DNA of 6,175 bases from Methanomassiliicoccaceae archaeon UBA537. GTDB lineage: Archaea; Thermoplasmatota; Thermoplasmata; Methanomassiliicoccales; Methanomethylophilaceae. Of this stretch, positions 5,087 through 6,175 are shown piece after piece. Position numbers and translations under genes: made by a program. Below the pieces are notes generated by a model. The model saw only the letters and a list, made by a program, of their open reading frames with translations, was not told where the DNA came from and did no database searches. The DNA is taken from contig DATC01000131.1 in NCBI GenBank assembly GCA_002504495.1, positions 1 through 6,175 of the forward strand, written 5' to 3'. Numbering within the stretch: the first letter of the stretch is position 1; the number at the start of each line of letters is the position of its first letter.

Positions 5087-6175
5087 GTTGATCTTGTATC
5101 TGAGAAGGGCCGCGATGCCGCCGAACGCCTTGAGGAGCATGTCTCCTTCCTCGGAGTCTCCCGATATGAGCTGGAGACGGGTGTTGAACGCATCGGCCTT
5201 GTTGAAGAAATCGTCGATCAGATCCTCGTCCTCGGTCACCGCCGCGGACTGCCCGCAATCGGGGCACTGGAACTTCTGATCGGAATTCGGAACGGTCATC
5301 TGATGGATGTGCCCGTTGGGGCATTCGACGGTTATCCTCCTCTTCTTGAGGGTATCCGACAGGAGGAGCATGTCGACCGCGCCCATGTCCAGGGCGTAGC
5401 GGACCTCGTTCTCTCCGTAGCACGAGAGGCCGCCGTCCGCCTTGCGTATCTCGGTGAAGAGCCTCTGCATGTACTTCTTCTCGGTGGCGAGCTGCATATC
5501 CTGGATGATGCCCTGGGAGTTCTGCACCAGCTCTCTGAGACCGGATTCATCGGTGTATCCCGTATCGACGAGGGGAGACATGATGATCTTCCTGAGCTCG
5601 TGGTGGAGGTACTCCTCCTTCACGAAGTACTCCTTGGTCGCTCCGGGCCCTCCGATCAGTATCCCCATGATCTCGGGACGGTTGAGGAACAGCTCGTTCG
5701 CATTGTCCGCGACCTTCTTGAAGAACTCGTGGGCCGCGATCTCGATCAGTCTCTCGAAACGGACCGAGGACTGACCTCCCTGGTGGTGCTTGCTCGGAAC
5801 CAGCGAATCGAAGTGCTTCAGGACCTGGATCCTGCTTCCGATCAGAAGCCCTATCGTAGCCTCCGATCTGTCGATCGTCAAGAGCCCGTAGCACTTCTTG
5901 TCGAGGAGCATCGAGTCGAGAGGCTCCGTGAAGAAGGTCGAGTCGCACCTGTAGAGGAACGCGGTGATGGCCTCGGGCGGGTTGATGACGTACTGGACCA
6001 TCTTGGTCTGGTCGCCGGCCCTGGGGACCTCTCCGCAGAAAATCACCACACCGTTCGCCGGGGGTGCCTTGTACGTTTTGAGTCGAGCCGCAATGGAATC
6101 GATGGCGCTCTGGACGTTCTTCATCGTCGTCTTCGACTTGATGTTGGACGCCTGGGACTGCTCGTTCCTGAGATA
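5081..6175 (-). CDS. prf1: Peptide chain release factor aRF1 (N-terminus missing)
   Basis: The window holds 364 C-terminal residues. The frame is open to the edge at 6175, so about 50 N-terminal residues lie outside. aRF1 reads all three stop codons in the ribosomal A site and releases the finished protein. Visible are the stop-recognition motif NIKS (residues 11-14 of the fragment, bases 6134-6145), the second one, Y-x-C-x3-F as YRCDSTF (75-81), and the peptidyl-tRNA hydrolysis motif GGQ (133-135) in KHHQGGQSS. Spacing between the three equals that of human eRF1 (61, 125, 183). The C-terminal domain carries a possible zinc minidomain: CPNGH near 285-289 and CPDC near 304-307. The ATG at 6124 is internal, not the start. 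If the host uses UAG for pyrrolysine, this factor competes with that decoding, but the visible motifs are standard. It is the first visible gene of an operon with argS and a GNAT gene. Confidence 0.97.
   Translation of the reverse strand, partial: YLRNEQSQASNIKSKTTMKNVQSAIDSIAARLKTYKAPPANGVVIFCGEVPRAGDQTKMVQYVINPPEAITAFLYRCDSTFFTEPLDSMLLDKKCYGLLTIDRSEATIGLLIGSRIQVLKHFDSLVPSKHHQGGQSSVRFERLIEIAAHEFFKKVADNANELFLNRPEIMGILIGGPGATKEYFVKEEYLHHELRKIIMSPLVDTGYTDESGLRELVQNSQGIIQDMQLATEKKYMQRLFTEIRKADGGLSCYGENEVRYALDMGAVDMLLLSDTLKKRRITVECPNGHIHQMTVPNSDQKFQCPDCGQSAAVTEDEDLIDDFFNKADAFNTRLQLISGDSEEGDMLLKAFGGIAALLRYKING

Noticed and set aside
5074..5193. A 40-residue N-terminal extension of ArgRS from the ATG at 5193
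   Set aside because: It would overlap the aRF1 coding end, is Ser/Arg-rich and unlike the family, while a good ribosome binding site precedes 5073.
6122..6124. ATG at 6124 as the start of aRF1
   Set aside because: The NIKS motif lies upstream of it in the same frame, so the gene continues past the window edge.

Overview
The window reads as chromosomal DNA from a GC-rich methanogenic archaeon. Methanomassiliicoccales (Thermoplasmatota, often gut or wetland) is the best guess. The evidence is an archaeal-type aRF1 release factor, an archaeal-style ArgRS, a methylcobamide:CoM-methyltransferase-like (UroD superfamily) C-terminus, GGTGAT-type ribosome binding sites, and six out of six genes ending in TGA. 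The last point fits a lineage that reserves TAG for pyrrolysine, but it is suggestive only. The order-level assignment is inference; no 16S rRNA or diagnostic methanogenesis gene (mcr, pyl) lies in the window.

The left half (1-2731, plus strand) carries a metabolic cluster. First is the last 92 residues of an MtaA/MtbA-like protein. A 49-base gap with a hairpin follows, then a 106-residue, eight-cysteine zinc-ribbon protein. Next is a structured gap of about 113 bases holding an inverted repeat around the stop codon, a spaced AAACG repeat and a perfect 8-bp hairpin. Last comes a 655-residue hydantoinase/oxoprolinase-like ATPase of the ASKHA fold. The ATPase has diverged at two signature sites and seems to carry a small winged-helix-like insert. 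Together these look like an accessory methyl-transfer or corrinoid-related neighbourhood, but no exact substrate can be read from the sequence.

The right half (2688-6175, minus strand) is a compact translation operon read right to left. It holds peptide chain release factor aRF1 (N-terminus outside the window), arginyl-tRNA synthetase (argS) and a GNAT N-acetyltransferase. The intergenic gaps are 7 and 1 bases, and each downstream ribosome binding site lies across the end of the gene before it. The two halves converge: the GNAT and hydantoinase-like reading frames overlap tail to tail by 44 bases, in a stretch full of inverted repeats.

No tRNA, rRNA, CRISPR array, insertion sequence or phage signature was seen. 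I did not find a clear undescribed system. The least explained parts are the zinc-ribbon protein paired with the atypical hydantoinase-like ATPase, and the structured DNA between them.
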